Assembly (NCBI RefSeq): GCF_003004785.1
Contig: NZ_PVZS01000010.1
Location: 1-64,000, forward strand
Reading direction: 5' to 3'
Origin: Alsobacter soli
GTDB taxonomy: Bacteria; Pseudomonadota; Alphaproteobacteria; Rhizobiales; Beijerinckiaceae
Length of the DNA: 64,000 nt
A model generated the notes under the pieces. The model saw only the letters and a program-made list of their open reading frames with translations, did no database searches and was not told the DNA's origin. Position 1 is the first letter of the stretch. Every line of letters starts with the position of its first letter. Below are positions 43,348 to 52,142 of the stretch, in pieces. The position numbers were made by a program, and so were the translations under genes.

Positions 43348-43366
43348 GACCAAGCCGAAGCAGTCG

Positions 43367-43513
43367 CCGTCATCCCCGGCCGGAGCCGCGCAGCGGCGGA
43401 GGGGAAGGGGATCCAGGGGCGTGGAGCCGCAAGGCTGGTAAACCGGGCAAACGCGGTGTGCGCTGCCCTGGATCCCCTTCCCGGCCTGCTCCGCAGGCCG
43501 CCGGGGATGACGG
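43367..43513. repeat. Dispersed inverted repeat after the ThiY-like gene
   Basis: A 147-bp palindrome from CCGTCATCCCCGGCCGG to GCCGGGGATGACGG with inner arms GGAAGGGGATCCAGGGGC and CCTGGATCCCCTTCC. It starts 19 bases after the ThiY-like stop and may act as transcript end or stabiliser. Confidence 0.88.
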
Positions 43514-43572
43514 CCGCGAATCTCCAATACCGCCCTCCCCCGCCGGGGAGGGCTTCGCTTTGAAAGGCCCGC

Positions 43573-44028
43573 ATGTCCCCCCTCAGCTTTATGCTCCCCC
43601 TCGCGGCCCTGCTGGCGGCCACCGCCCTTCCCCTCCAGGCGGCGATCAATGCGCAGCTGGCGCGAGGCGTGGGCAGCCCCATTCTGGCGGCGGCCATCTC
43701 GTTCGCGGCGGGCTCGGTGGTGCTGGCCCTGGTGGCCGCCGTTTTCGTGCGAGGGCTTCCGTCGGTCGGCGAGATGATGAAGACGCCGCTGTGGCTGTTC
43801 GTCACCGGCGGCGCCCTGGGGACGCTCTACGTCACCGGCAACGTGATCCTCGCCCCCAAGCTCGGGGCGGCCACCCTGTTCTCGTTCGCCATCGCGGGCC
43901 AGCTGCTGGCGGCGCTGGTCCTGGACAAGTTCGGGCTGCTCGGACTCGCGGTGCGCGAACTGTCGCTCGGGCGCGTGGCGGGGGCCGTGCTCGTGCTGGT
44001 GGGCGCCCTCATGGTGCGCCTGCTCTGA
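43573..44028 (+). CDS. DMT-family transporter, DUF606/YdcZ type
   Basis: This 151-residue, very hydrophobic protein has five membrane spans and the DUF606 pattern: AAINAQLARGVGSP, SFAAGSVVLAL, GGALGTLYVTGNVILAPKLGAATLFSFAIAGQ. Such half-size transporters are inner-membrane proteins of unclear substrate that may dimerise. It stands alone. Its stop is directly followed by the stop of the convergent CAP-domain gene (TGATCA). Confidence 0.9.
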   Translation: MSPLSFMLPLAALLAATALPLQAAINAQLARGVGSPILAAAISFAAGSVVLALVAAVFVRGLPSVGEMMKTPLWLFVTGGALGTLYVTGNVILAPKLGAATLFSFAIAGQLLAALVLDKFGLLGLAVRELSLGRVAGAVLVLVGALMVRLL

Positions 44029-44589
44029 TCAGGGGCGGTTGTGGCCCCACCAGAAGGTTGTCGGCATGACGGCCGCGCCGGGCGGAGGCTGGTTCGGCCG
44101 CGGCTCCGGCCCGGCCAGGATCAGCGCCCAGTACTGCACCGGGCCGCGAGGACCGGGGCCGGTCGCCCGGGCGAAGCCGATGCGGGTTGCGGCGCTCATC
44201 AGCAGGTTCTTGCGGTGGCCGGAGGACTTCTTCCAGTCCTCCAGGGCCTCGGTGGGCGAATGCTGGCCCATGGCGACGTTCTCGGACGCCGCATAGGCGC
44301 GGATGCCCGCAAGCTTCAGCCGGCTGGGGAAGCTGCCCGCGATCTCGTGCGACATCTGGCCCGCGGCCGCCATGCCGCCCGCCTGATGGGCGGCGGCCTT
44401 GTCCAGGGCCGGGTCGGCGGTGACGGCCCCGAGCCCCTCGCCCTTGCGGAAGGCCGAGATGGCCGCCGCCATGGCGGCGGCTTCGGAGCGGGGCGCGGCC
44501 GCCTTCTTGGCGGCGGCCGCGGAATGGGCAGGGTTGAGCGCGAGAACGGCGAGGCCGGCGCAGGCGGCCAGGAGGGTCGTGCGGATCAT
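44029..44589 (-). CDS. Secreted CAP-domain (SCP/PR-1-like) protein
   Basis: The 186-residue protein has a Sec-type leader (MIRTTLLAACAGLAVLAL...AHSAAA) and a CAP domain. Conserved signatures are HQAGGMAAAGQMSHE, AASENVAMG and WKKSSGHRKNLL. Bacterial CAP proteins are extracytoplasmic and of mostly unknown role. Start ATG 44589 is chosen because the leader begins there; an upstream TTG at 44640 would add an unlikely basic extension. Confidence 0.88.
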   Translation of the reverse strand: MIRTTLLAACAGLAVLALNPAHSAAAAKKAAAPRSEAAAMAAAISAFRKGEGLGAVTADPALDKAAAHQAGGMAAAGQMSHEIAGSFPSRLKLAGIRAYAASENVAMGQHSPTEALEDWKKSSGHRKNLLMSAATRIGFARATGPGPRGPVQYWALILAGPEPRPNQPPPGAAVMPTTFWWGHNRP

Positions 44590-44935
44590 GCGGTCGTCCG
44601 GGGCTTTGTCGCTGGGCTTGTGCCGGGCAACCTCGGCCAAATGAAGACACGGCTCGGGACAGGCGGCATTTTGAGGTCGCTTTTCGCCGGAGGCAACCTC
44701 CGTTAGGAATGCTGCAATCCCGAGTCGTCAATTTGACGGTTCGCAACTTCGAATTCGTACTTCAAAACGTCTGCGCTCTTCTCCTCTTCGTTAACCTTGT
44801 CCATCGACGAGCAAGCGGCGGGGCTCGTCATGGTAAAGAAAATCTTGTACTGATTCCTGCAAAGCTAATCTTCAGGGTCGCGCGCGCGGCCCAAATCAGA
44901 AGAGGCGCCGGGGCGGCGCTCCCAGGGGGCTTGCG
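44590..44935. other. 346-bp divergent intergenic region
   Basis: No gene or repeat of the local families is seen. The stretch about 44720-44880 is AT-rich for this genome and is the likely promoter region for the flavoreductase gene at 44936 and, on the other strand, the CAP-domain gene. No operator was recognised. Confidence 0.6.
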
Positions 44936-45952
44936 ATGTCGAGCGCTGAGATCACCATCAACGGCAAGGCCGTGCGGACGGAGATCGGGACGACGATCCT
45001 GGACGCGGCGCTCGCGGCCCGCATCGCCCTCCCACATGACTGCTGCACCGGGCAGTGCGATTCCTGCCGCGTGACCGTGGGCGCGGGCGTGGACGACCAG
45101 GGCACGCGTGACGGAGACACGGTGCTGGGCTGCCAGGCCACCGTGACCGGCAAGGCCGTCATCACGTTCGAGGAGGTCCCGGCGGTCGGGACCCGCATCG
45201 CGACGGTGGAGTCCATCCGGCCCCTGTCGCCCGACATCAGCGAGATGGTCGTGCGGATGAACAGTCCGCTGCGCTACCTGCCCGGCCAATATGTGAAGCT
45301 CGGCTTCAAGGGCCTGCCCGAGCGCGACTACAGCCCGACCTTCGGCCTCGCCGGCGAGGCTGACGAGACGCTGCTTTATTTCCACATCCGGCGCTACCCG
45401 CAGGGCCGGTTCTCGTCCGCGGTGGGACAGGCCATCCGCGAGGGCGCCCGGCTGAAGGTCCGCGGGCCCTTCGGGCACGCCTGGCTGCGCCAGGGGACCG
45501 GTCCGCTGGTGCTGGTGTCCAGCGGCACGGGCTTCGCGCCGATCTGGTCCATCGCGGTCGCGGCCCGGCTGGGCCAGCCCGACCGGCCGATCACCGTGAT
45601 CGCCGGCGCGCGCAACCCGTCGGACCTCTACATGCGCCAGGCCTTCGCGTGGCTGTCGGCCCGCGGGGTGCGCGACCTTACGCTCACCACCAGCGGCGGC
45701 CCGGCCTTCGCCGATATGCGCAAGGGCCGGCCGACGGACGCGCTGCCGACGCTGACGCGGGAGCACACCGTGTATGTGGCGGGCGCGCCCGCCATGACGG
45801 CGGCCGTGAAGCACATCGCGGAGGCCGCCGGAGCGCAGTGCTACGCGGATCCGTTCGTCATGAACGAGGACCCCCTGTCGCTGCGCACCCGCATCGGCCG
45901 GTTCTTCCAGATGTCGGGCTTCGGCGCCAAGAGCGTCGCGCCGGCCGCGTAG
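44936..45952 (+). CDS. 2Fe-2S/FAD/NAD reductase (phenol-hydroxylase reductase type)
   Basis: The 338-residue protein has an N-terminal plant-type ferredoxin domain with Cys36 or Cys37, Cys41, Cys44 and Cys66 as cluster ligands. An FAD domain (RYLPGQYVKLGF, RDYSPTFGLAG) and an NAD domain (LVLVSSGTGFAPIWSI, VYVAGAPAMTAAV) follow. This is the electron-supply component of ring-hydroxylating or CMP-deoxysugar-type oxygenases (CDP-6-deoxy reductase also fits). No oxygenase or partner is adjacent, so the physiological acceptor is unknown. AGGGGG lies before the ATG. Confidence 0.9.
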   Translation: MSSAEITINGKAVRTEIGTTILDAALAARIALPHDCCTGQCDSCRVTVGAGVDDQGTRDGDTVLGCQATVTGKAVITFEEVPAVGTRIATVESIRPLSPDISEMVVRMNSPLRYLPGQYVKLGFKGLPERDYSPTFGLAGEADETLLYFHIRRYPQGRFSSAVGQAIREGARLKVRGPFGHAWLRQGTGPLVLVSSGTGFAPIWSIAVAARLGQPDRPITVIAGARNPSDLYMRQAFAWLSARGVRDLTLTTSGGPAFADMRKGRPTDALPTLTREHTVYVAGAPAMTAAVKHIAEAAGAQCYADPFVMNEDPLSLRTRIGRFFQMSGFGAKSVAPAA

Positions 45953-45986
45953 GCGGGCCACGCCGAGGGGTCCTCCGGCGCCGCGC

Positions 45987-48047
45987 TCAGGCGGCGGCGA
46001 CCTCGGCCAGGAAGGATTTCACGGCGGCGTCCAGGCGCCGGGCCTCGTCGGCCATGCGGGCCGCCATGGCGACGACGTCGACCGTGGCGATGCGCGCGCT
46101 TTCGACGGTGCCGCCCAGGTTTTCGACGCTGACGCACAGCGCGCCCGCGCCCTCGAAGGCGGAGGAGACGCTGTCGGCGATCTGCTCGGTCGCCTCCGAC
46201 TGGTTCTGCACCACCTGGCGGATCACTGTGGTCTCGGTCAGCACGTCCGAGAAGGACTGGGCGATCGTGTCGATCGAGCGGACCGCGTCGTTCGTGGCTT
46301 CCTGGATGGCGGCGACCTTGCCGGCGATGACGTCGGTGGCCTTGCCGGTCTCGCCGGCGAGGGCCTTCACCTCGTTGGCCACCACGGCGAAGCCGCGGCC
46401 CGCCTCGCCGGCGCGCGCCGCCTCGATGGTTGCGTTGAGGGCGAGCAGGTTCGTCTGGGCGGCGATGCCCTCGATCATGCGCACGACGGCGCCGATCTGG
46501 TTGGCCGCCTCCAGGAGGCCGCCGACCTTGCGGGTGGCCGCCATGGCGGTGTCGTTGCCCCGCACGATGACGTCCGCGGTGGCGCTCACCTTGTCGGAAA
46601 CGCTGCGGATGGCCTCGCTCAGCTGGCCCGTGGCCGAGTCCACCACCATCACGGAGGAGGTGGTCTGCTTGGAGGCGCGGACGGTGGAGCCCGCCTCGTC
46701 CTTGGCGTGGCGCGAGATCTCGTCCAGGCCCTGGGCGCTCTCGTTCATGGCGTCCACGCATTCCTGGACGCTCTTCAGGACCGACTGCATCGCGTTGTCG
46801 AAGCGGTGGATCGCGGCGTCCAGGGCCGCGCTGCGGCGGCGGACCTCCTCGGCGCCCGCCACGTCGGAGCGCAGCTTGTCGCGTTCCTCCATGGAGCGCT
46901 GCAGCAGCAGCACCGCCCGGGCGATCGCGCCGATCTCGTCGCGGCGCTCGACGCCGCTCACCTTGGCGCGCCAGTCCCCCTGGGCGACCGCCGTGACCGC
47001 CTGGGTGATGCGGCCGATGGCCTGACTCATGCGCTGGGAGACGAACAGCGCCAGGCCGCCGACCAGGGACAACGCCAGGGCGCCGGCGATGATCAGCCAC
47101 TCCATCACGTCGCGGGCGTGGGCCTCGCCAATGCGCACGGTTTCGTCGCGCAAGGCGTAGACCTCCTTGCGGGGCACCAGGGCGCAGACGCGCATATCTT
47201 CGACCAGATCGACGCAGTTGGCGACGAAGCGATGGTTTTCCGATTCAAGCAGCGCCGCCGCCCCCGGGAGTCGGCGAAGGCGGAGGCCGTCGGCCGGCAA
47301 GCCGGAGGTGGGCAAGCCCGAGGCCGACACCACCTCGCCCCCGACCTGGACGATCACCCCCGATCCGGTGATGGTGGCGAAATCCTGGAGGACCTTCTCC
47401 TCCGGGCGCAGCTGGCGCAGGCCCACCAGCACGGCCGCAAGGTCGCCGAAGTCGTCGAAGACCGGCTCCGCGAACACCATGGCGAGCAGCGGCCGCGGCC
47501 CGAGGTCCAGCTGGGACGCGGTGGTGGAATCGATCCAGACGAAAGCCTTGTGCTCGCGAGGAGAAGCCCGGTCGTTGCCGTCCAGCAGCGGCAGGACCGC
47601 CTTCATGAAGGGGCTGCGGCGAAGGGCTTCGTCCATTTGAAGGAGGTCGGCCCGCTTGGACGAGGAGCCGACGACCCTCGACTTGGGGTCGAGCACGACG
47701 ATGAGGTCGAGGTTGGCGGCGCGGACGGCCGCGTCCAGCGGTTCGCTCATCGCGACCACATTGCGGGACTGGATCCCGCGCACGATATCGGCGCGCTGAG
47801 CCACCACGCCCAGCCGCCGGGCCACGTCGTTCTGCAGCGTGTCGATGCGGGCGCGGGCGAGGCCGGCCTGGCTGCCCAGTTGCTCCGTCATCTTGGCGAC
47901 GGAGAGCCGCTCGAGCTCGCGCGATTGGTCCTGCAGCCCGCTTTCGACGCGCATGACCGTTCCGCCCACGATCGCGACCAGCGCGACGCTGGTCGCCGCC
48001 AGGGTGACGGTGATCAGTCGCGCGCTGAGGGAGCGGAAAACGGCCAT
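45987..48047 (-). CDS. Methyl-accepting chemotaxis protein
   Basis: This 686-residue chemoreceptor has a first membrane span at about 10-32 and a large periplasmic Cache-like sensor domain to about 315. The second span lies at about 320-342, a HAMP domain follows ([20 protein letters not shown]), and the cytoplasmic signalling domain has hairpin tip [25 protein letters not shown]. No C-terminal CheR pentapeptide is visible. It begins 7 bases after the stop of a PstS-like binding-protein gene, so the two are co-transcribed. Confidence 0.94.
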   Translation of the reverse strand: MAVFRSLSARLITVTLAATSVALVAIVGGTVMRVESGLQDQSRELERLSVAKMTEQLGSQAGLARARIDTLQNDVARRLGVVAQRADIVRGIQSRNVVAMSEPLDAAVRAANLDLIVVLDPKSRVVGSSSKRADLLQMDEALRRSPFMKAVLPLLDGNDRASPREHKAFVWIDSTTASQLDLGPRPLLAMVFAEPVFDDFGDLAAVLVGLRQLRPEEKVLQDFATITGSGVIVQVGGEVVSASGLPTSGLPADGLRLRRLPGAAALLESENHRFVANCVDLVEDMRVCALVPRKEVYALRDETVRIGEAHARDVMEWLIIAGALALSLVGGLALFVSQRMSQAIGRITQAVTAVAQGDWRAKVSGVERRDEIGAIARAVLLLQRSMEERDKLRSDVAGAEEVRRRSAALDAAIHRFDNAMQSVLKSVQECVDAMNESAQGLDEISRHAKDEAGSTVRASKQTTSSVMVVDSATGQLSEAIRSVSDKVSATADVIVRGNDTAMAATRKVGGLLEAANQIGAVVRMIEGIAAQTNLLALNATIEAARAGEAGRGFAVVANEVKALAGETGKATDVIAGKVAAIQEATNDAVRSIDTIAQSFSDVLTETTVIRQVVQNQSEATEQIADSVSSAFEGAGALCVSVENLGGTVESARIATVDVVAMAARMADEARRLDAAVKSFLAEVAAA

Positions 48048-48054
48048 GGACGGT

Positions 48055-48852
48055 TCACTGGGCGATCGGCACGCCGCCGAGCCCGCTGATGATGGCGCTG
48101 GCCTTGTCGCCGCCCGTGTAGGCGATGAAGGCCTTGGCGTCGGCCGTCACGGTGCTGGCCTTGTGGATGAGACCCATCACGACCGCGCTGGGGTAGCCAG
48201 GATCGGTCGGCGCCTTGCCGTCGATCTTGACGACCGCCACCGTGTCCTTGAGCGCGGAGGAGTAGGGGCCGAAGCCGACGGAGCCCTCGACGGCGCGGAC
48301 CGTCTCGACGGCTTCCTGGGTGGTCAGGGCCGTCTTGGACTTGCCGGTGAGCACGAGATCCTTCCAGCCAGGCATGGAAGCCCGCAGCACGGCGAGCGTG
48401 CTGTCGCCGTCCTCGCGACGCACAACCTTGATGCGCAGGTCGGCGCCGCCGACGTCTTTCCAGTTGGTGACCTCGCCCGAATAGATGTCCGCGATCTGCT
48501 TGCTGGTGAGCTCGGAGACCTTGGCGTCCGCATGGACGAAGAAAGCCGAGGGGATGCGCACCACGGGGGTGAACACGAGGCCCTGCGCCTTCTCGGTGTC
48601 GGAAAGCGGACGGGCGATGCGGCCGATCACCTCGCGGTCGCCCGCGACGGCGACGACCGCGCCACCCGAACCGATGCTCGGGGGCACGGCGACAGGGATC
48701 TCGGGGTTGTCCGCCGTGAAGGCGGCTCCGACGGCCCGCAACATTTCGATTCCGTCGCCGGTGCCAGGCACATTCAGGGGACCGGCGGCCGATGCGTTCG
48801 AGAATCCGAGCGCAGCGCCGAGGGCGACCAGCGGAAACAGGGGGGTTTTCAT
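48055..48852 (-). CDS. PstS-like periplasmic substrate-binding protein
   Basis: The 265-residue protein has a Sec leader (cleavage near SNASAAG) and the PBP-like fold of phosphate-binding proteins: [43 protein letters not shown] and [14 protein letters not shown]. No phosphate transporter genes are present. Its only operon partner is the chemoreceptor immediately downstream, so it could present a ligand to that receptor (inference). The ligand may be phosphate or another oxyanion. Confidence 0.88.
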   Translation of the reverse strand: MKTPLFPLVALGAALGFSNASAAGPLNVPGTGDGIEMLRAVGAAFTADNPEIPVAVPPSIGSGGAVVAVAGDREVIGRIARPLSDTEKAQGLVFTPVVRIPSAFFVHADAKVSELTSKQIADIYSGEVTNWKDVGGADLRIKVVRREDGDSTLAVLRASMPGWKDLVLTGKSKTALTTQEAVETVRAVEGSVGFGPYSSALKDTVAVVKIDGKAPTDPGYPSAVVMGLIHKASTVTADAKAFIAYTGGDKASAIISGLGGVPIAQ

Positions 48853-48944
48853 AGGGTCTGCCTCAACAAAAGCTTGAGACAGATCTAGCCCTGCCGCTCA
48901 TTAATATTCGGCAAAAGCAGGCGGCAGACGCCCGCGATCGCAAC

Positions 48945-49130
48945 CTATGGTTGTGAATTCGTGTGTGGGGGGATGATCGGCTCAGACACGACCCAATAGG
49001 ACGCCGCCTCGACCGCGACGAAGCCCAGCAGGGCTCCGACCAGGAGCCCGGCCAGAGTCACGCCTGCGACGAGCGCCGTGGGCCTGAGATGGCGGGGCCG
49101 AGGGGAGGACGGCAGGATGGCGGCGGACAT
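48945..49130 (-). CDS. Small single-span membrane protein
   Basis: A 61-residue open frame with a basic N-terminus (RPRHLRP) and one hydrophobic span (about 19-42), ending in a short polar tail. GGAG lies about eight bases before the ATG. No family is recognised. It lies between the PstS-like gene and msrQ on the same strand, so a link to either is possible. It could be a real small protein or a chance frame; the span with correct basic flank favours a protein. Confidence 0.5.
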   Translation of the reverse strand: MSAAILPSSPRPRHLRPTALVAGVTLAGLLVGALLGFVAVEAASYWVVSEPIIPPHTNSQP

Positions 49131-49229
49131 GGGGGGCGCTCCAGGCGACCTTGAATGCGGACAACGCCACATTGCCCCCGGGAGGCCGGTTTTCGAGGTG
49201 CCGGAACGCACACCGGGCGCAGCGGGGCT

Positions 49230-49928
49230 TCAGGAGCGGGCTTCGCCGAACCGCGCCGCCTGCGCCTTCTGGCGCCGGCCCCTGGCCCACAGTCGCCACC
49301 CGAGCAGGGCGGCCAGCATCGCCGCATAGGCGACCGGCCACGTGATATCCCGTTTGACCAACCACCAATAGTGGAGCACGCCCAGAGCGGCGATCGCGTA
49401 GACGAGACGGTGGAGCCTGGCCCAGGCTGGCCCGCCGAGCCGACGGACCCAGCCCTTGGTCGAGGTGACAGCCAGCGGGGTCATCAACAGGAGCGCCGAG
49501 AAGCCGACGGTGACGAAGGGCCGCTTCCAGATGTCCTTCCCGATGGCCGCCGGGTCGAACAGCATGTCGAAGCCCACATAGGCCAGCAAATGCACGACGC
49601 CGTAGAAGAAGGCGAACAGCCCCAGCATGCGACGGAACTTGATCGGCCAGTTCCAGCCGCTGAGGCGCCGCAGGGGCGTGACCGCCAGGGTGATGAGCAG
49701 AAACTGGAGACACCAGTCGCCGGTGACGTGCTCGATCGTCTCCGCCGGGTTGGCGCCGAGGAGGTCAGGATTCCAGAAGACCCCGTAGACCAGGCGCGCC
49801 AGCGGAGCGAGACCGGCTGCGAGAACCAGGGGCTTGGCCCAGCGGGTCCAGCCCGGAGGGGGCGCGCCTCGGCGCGGCGCGCCAGGCTTTCGCACGCGGG
49901 CCGGGGCCGGCAAATCAGCGAGCGCCAT
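49230..49928 (-). CDS. msrQ: MsrQ, haem b-containing membrane subunit of methionine-sulfoxide reductase
   Basis: This 232-residue protein has six membrane spans in the ferric-reductase-like fold, with His residues in FYGVVHLLAYVGFD, RLHRLVYAIAALGVLHYWW expected to bind haem. MsrQ passes electrons from the quinone pool to MsrP for repair of oxidised periplasmic proteins. Its start shares one base with the msrP stop (TGATG), so the two are coupled. A proline-rich cytoplasmic leader of about 35 residues precedes the first span. Confidence 0.93.
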   Translation of the reverse strand: MALADLPAPARVRKPGAPRRGAPPPGWTRWAKPLVLAAGLAPLARLVYGVFWNPDLLGANPAETIEHVTGDWCLQFLLITLAVTPLRRLSGWNWPIKFRRMLGLFAFFYGVVHLLAYVGFDMLFDPAAIGKDIWKRPFVTVGFSALLLMTPLAVTSTKGWVRRLGGPAWARLHRLVYAIAALGVLHYWWLVKRDITWPVAYAAMLAALLGWRLWARGRRQKAQAARFGEARS

Positions 49929-50881
49929 CAGAAGTTCTTCTTCAGGTCCATGCCGGCGTAGAGCGAGGCGACCTGGTCGGCATAGCCGTTGAAGAGCTCC
50001 GTCTGGCGGCTGGCGAACAGCGAGGGCAGCAGGCGCTCGCGCTTCTGGCTCCAACGCGGATGATCCACGTTCGGATTCACGTTGGAATAAAAGCCGTACT
50101 CGTTGGCGGCCGCCTTGTTCCAGGCCGTGCTGGGCTCATTCTCGACGAACTCGATCTTGACGATCGATTTCACGCTCTTGAAGCCGTACTTCCACGGCAC
50201 GACCAGGCGCACGGGCGCGCCGTTCTGGTTCGGCAGGGTTTCGCCGTAGACGCCCAGCGTGAGCAGCGTCAGAGGGTGCATGGCTTCATCGATGCGCAGG
50301 CCCTCGGTGTAGGGCCAGTCCAGAACCGGGATGCGCAGGCCCGGCATGGTCTCCGGCTGCATGGCGGTGGTGAACTTCACGTATTTCGCCTTGCTGGTCG
50401 GACCGGCGAGGCGGGCGAGCTGGTTGAACTCGAAGCCAACCCAGGGCACCACCATCGACCAGGCCTCGACACAGCGGAAGCGATAGAGCCGCTCCTGCAG
50501 CGGCATCTTCAGCAGGGCCTCGATGTCGATGGTCTGCGGCTTCTCCACCTCGCCGGCGATCTCGATCGTCCACGGGCGGGTCTTCATGGCGTCCGCGGAA
50601 GCGGCCGGATCGTATTTGCCGGTGCCGAATTCGTAAAAATTGTTGTAGCCGGTGACGATCTTCTTGGCGGTGGGCTCCGCGTCGACGCTAAAAGCGGCGT
50701 TGCGGGGGGCGTTCAGAGAGGCGGGGGTGGACGCGGCGGCAGGCGCAGCGGCGCTCGCAGCGCCTCCCCCCAGGGCGAGCGCCCCCAGACCTGCGGCGCC
50801 CTGAAGCAGGCGGCGACGATCGAGGAACACCTCGCGCGGCGTGATCTCCGAAGGAGGGATGGACGGGGGACGGAAGGACAT
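49928..50881 (-). CDS. msrP: MsrP, periplasmic molybdopterin methionine-sulfoxide reductase
   Basis: The 317-residue protein has a Tat signal with twin arginine in [12 protein letters not shown], as needed for export with its cofactor. The sulfite-oxidase fold contains Cys137 in [13 protein letters not shown] as molybdenum ligand, and [20 protein letters not shown] is the family's cofactor-binding segment. It is the catalytic partner of MsrQ encoded just downstream. Confidence 0.95.
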   Translation of the reverse strand: MSFRPPSIPPSEITPREVFLDRRRLLQGAAGLGALALGGGAASAAAPAAASTPASLNAPRNAAFSVDAEPTAKKIVTGYNNFYEFGTGKYDPAASADAMKTRPWTIEIAGEVEKPQTIDIEALLKMPLQERLYRFRCVEAWSMVVPWVGFEFNQLARLAGPTSKAKYVKFTTAMQPETMPGLRIPVLDWPYTEGLRIDEAMHPLTLLTLGVYGETLPNQNGAPVRLVVPWKYGFKSVKSIVKIEFVENEPSTAWNKAAANEYGFYSNVNPNVDHPRWSQKRERLLPSLFASRQTELFNGYADQVASLYAGMDLKKNF

Positions 50882-51002
50882 CGTGAGTCTCCGGGCAGGC
50901 CAGGCGATTGTTGGCCCAGCCTCATGCGCAGATCGCGCAGGATCGCCCCAAATCAAGCGCCCTGCGGCGATCACGGCAACTCACGATCCCGCGTGAGCGG
51001 GT

Positions 51003-51929
51003 TCAGCACGCGGCGAGAAACGCCTCCACGTCCGCCCGGCGCGGAAGCGGCGCGACGGCGCCGTAGCCCAGCGTCGACAAAGCGGCGGCCGCGTTGGCGT
51101 AGTCCGCGGACGCGAAGGGATCGCCGGACCGCAGCCATTGGGCCAGAAATGCTCCGTCGAAGGCGTCGCCAGCCCCCGTGGCGTCCACGGCCGCGACCTT
51201 GTGGGCCGGAATGACACGGGTCTCGCCCGGGGTCGCCACCATGGCGCCGTCCACGCCCATGGTGAGCGCCACGATCCTGCAGCCGAGGGACAGGTAGAAG
51301 CGGCAGATCTCCTCCGGTGAGTGCAGCCCGGTGAGCTGCCGCGCGTCGTCCAGGCCCGGGCGCGCGATGTCGCTCATGGCGACGGCCGCATGCACGATGG
51401 CGCGAGCGCGCTCCAGCGGCCACAATCGCAGGCGCAGGTTGGTGTCGTAGCAAACCGCCGTGCCCGCCTCGCGGGCCACCTTGAGCGCGTGAAAGACCGC
51501 GTCGCAGGCTGAATCCGAGATAGCCTGGCTGATGGCCGAGACATGGAGAACGCGGGCGGCCGCCACCTGGGCGGCCGGCACTTCGCCGGGGCTCACGAGG
51601 CTCGCCGCCGAGCCAGCGCGCAGATAGCTGAAATGGTGCCCCTCGCCATCGTGGCTGATGAAGTAGATGCCGGTGTGAGCTCCCGGACGTCGGATGACCG
51701 TAGAGGCGTCGACGCCTTCGCGTTCCCAGAGCCCCAGGATCTGCCGACCGAACGGGTCGTCGCCGAGCGCCGTGAAATAGGCGGCCTTGGCGCCGTTGCG
51801 GGCCGCCGAGACGGCGGCGTTGGATGTGTCGCCGCCGTAGCCGGGCAGGAACAGCGTCTCGCCCCCGCGCTCAACCTGGCTGAACTCCAGCATGGGCTCG
51901 CCCATCGCCAGAACGTCGAGGCTCTTCAT
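51003..51929 (-). CDS. PfkB-family sugar kinase (2-keto-3-deoxygluconate kinase-like)
   Basis: The 308-residue ribokinase-type enzyme has GGDTSNAAVSAARNGAKAAY near residue 32, the substrate-loop YLRAGSAAS, YDTNLRLRLWP, and the catalytic/anion-hole motif DATGAGDAFDGAF near residue 250. YLRAGSAAS and YDTNLR are typical of KdgK, which phosphorylates 2-keto-3-deoxygluconate. No Entner-Doudoroff aldolase is adjacent. It is divergent from the dipeptide importer operon. Confidence 0.88.
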   Translation of the reverse strand: MKSLDVLAMGEPMLEFSQVERGGETLFLPGYGGDTSNAAVSAARNGAKAAYFTALGDDPFGRQILGLWEREGVDASTVIRRPGAHTGIYFISHDGEGHHFSYLRAGSAASLVSPGEVPAAQVAAARVLHVSAISQAISDSACDAVFHALKVAREAGTAVCYDTNLRLRLWPLERARAIVHAAVAMSDIARPGLDDARQLTGLHSPEEICRFYLSLGCRIVALTMGVDGAMVATPGETRVIPAHKVAAVDATGAGDAFDGAFLAQWLRSGDPFASADYANAAAALSTLGYGAVAPLPRRADVEAFLAAC

Positions 51930-52142
51930 TTCCGGTCCGCTAAATCGTTTGAAACAACCTCCATATTGCCCCCATTGGTTGATCGGCGCAACAAGAGGCA
52001 TGGTCTTGCCTTGGCTGCGAAATCTGCCAAATGTGGCCGGGGGATGGCGTTGCGCGCGAGCCGGAAACGCGCTTTGCTAAGCGCCACGCTGTCGCTGACG
52101 GCCGGGGTCCTTGACCCCGATAAAACACATGAGGGGAAGTTG

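Noticed and set aside
44720-44880. Possible CtrA-type half site (GTTAACC) upstream of the flavoreductase gene
   Set aside because: Only one half of the motif is present, and such a short match is expected by chance in an AT-rich patch.
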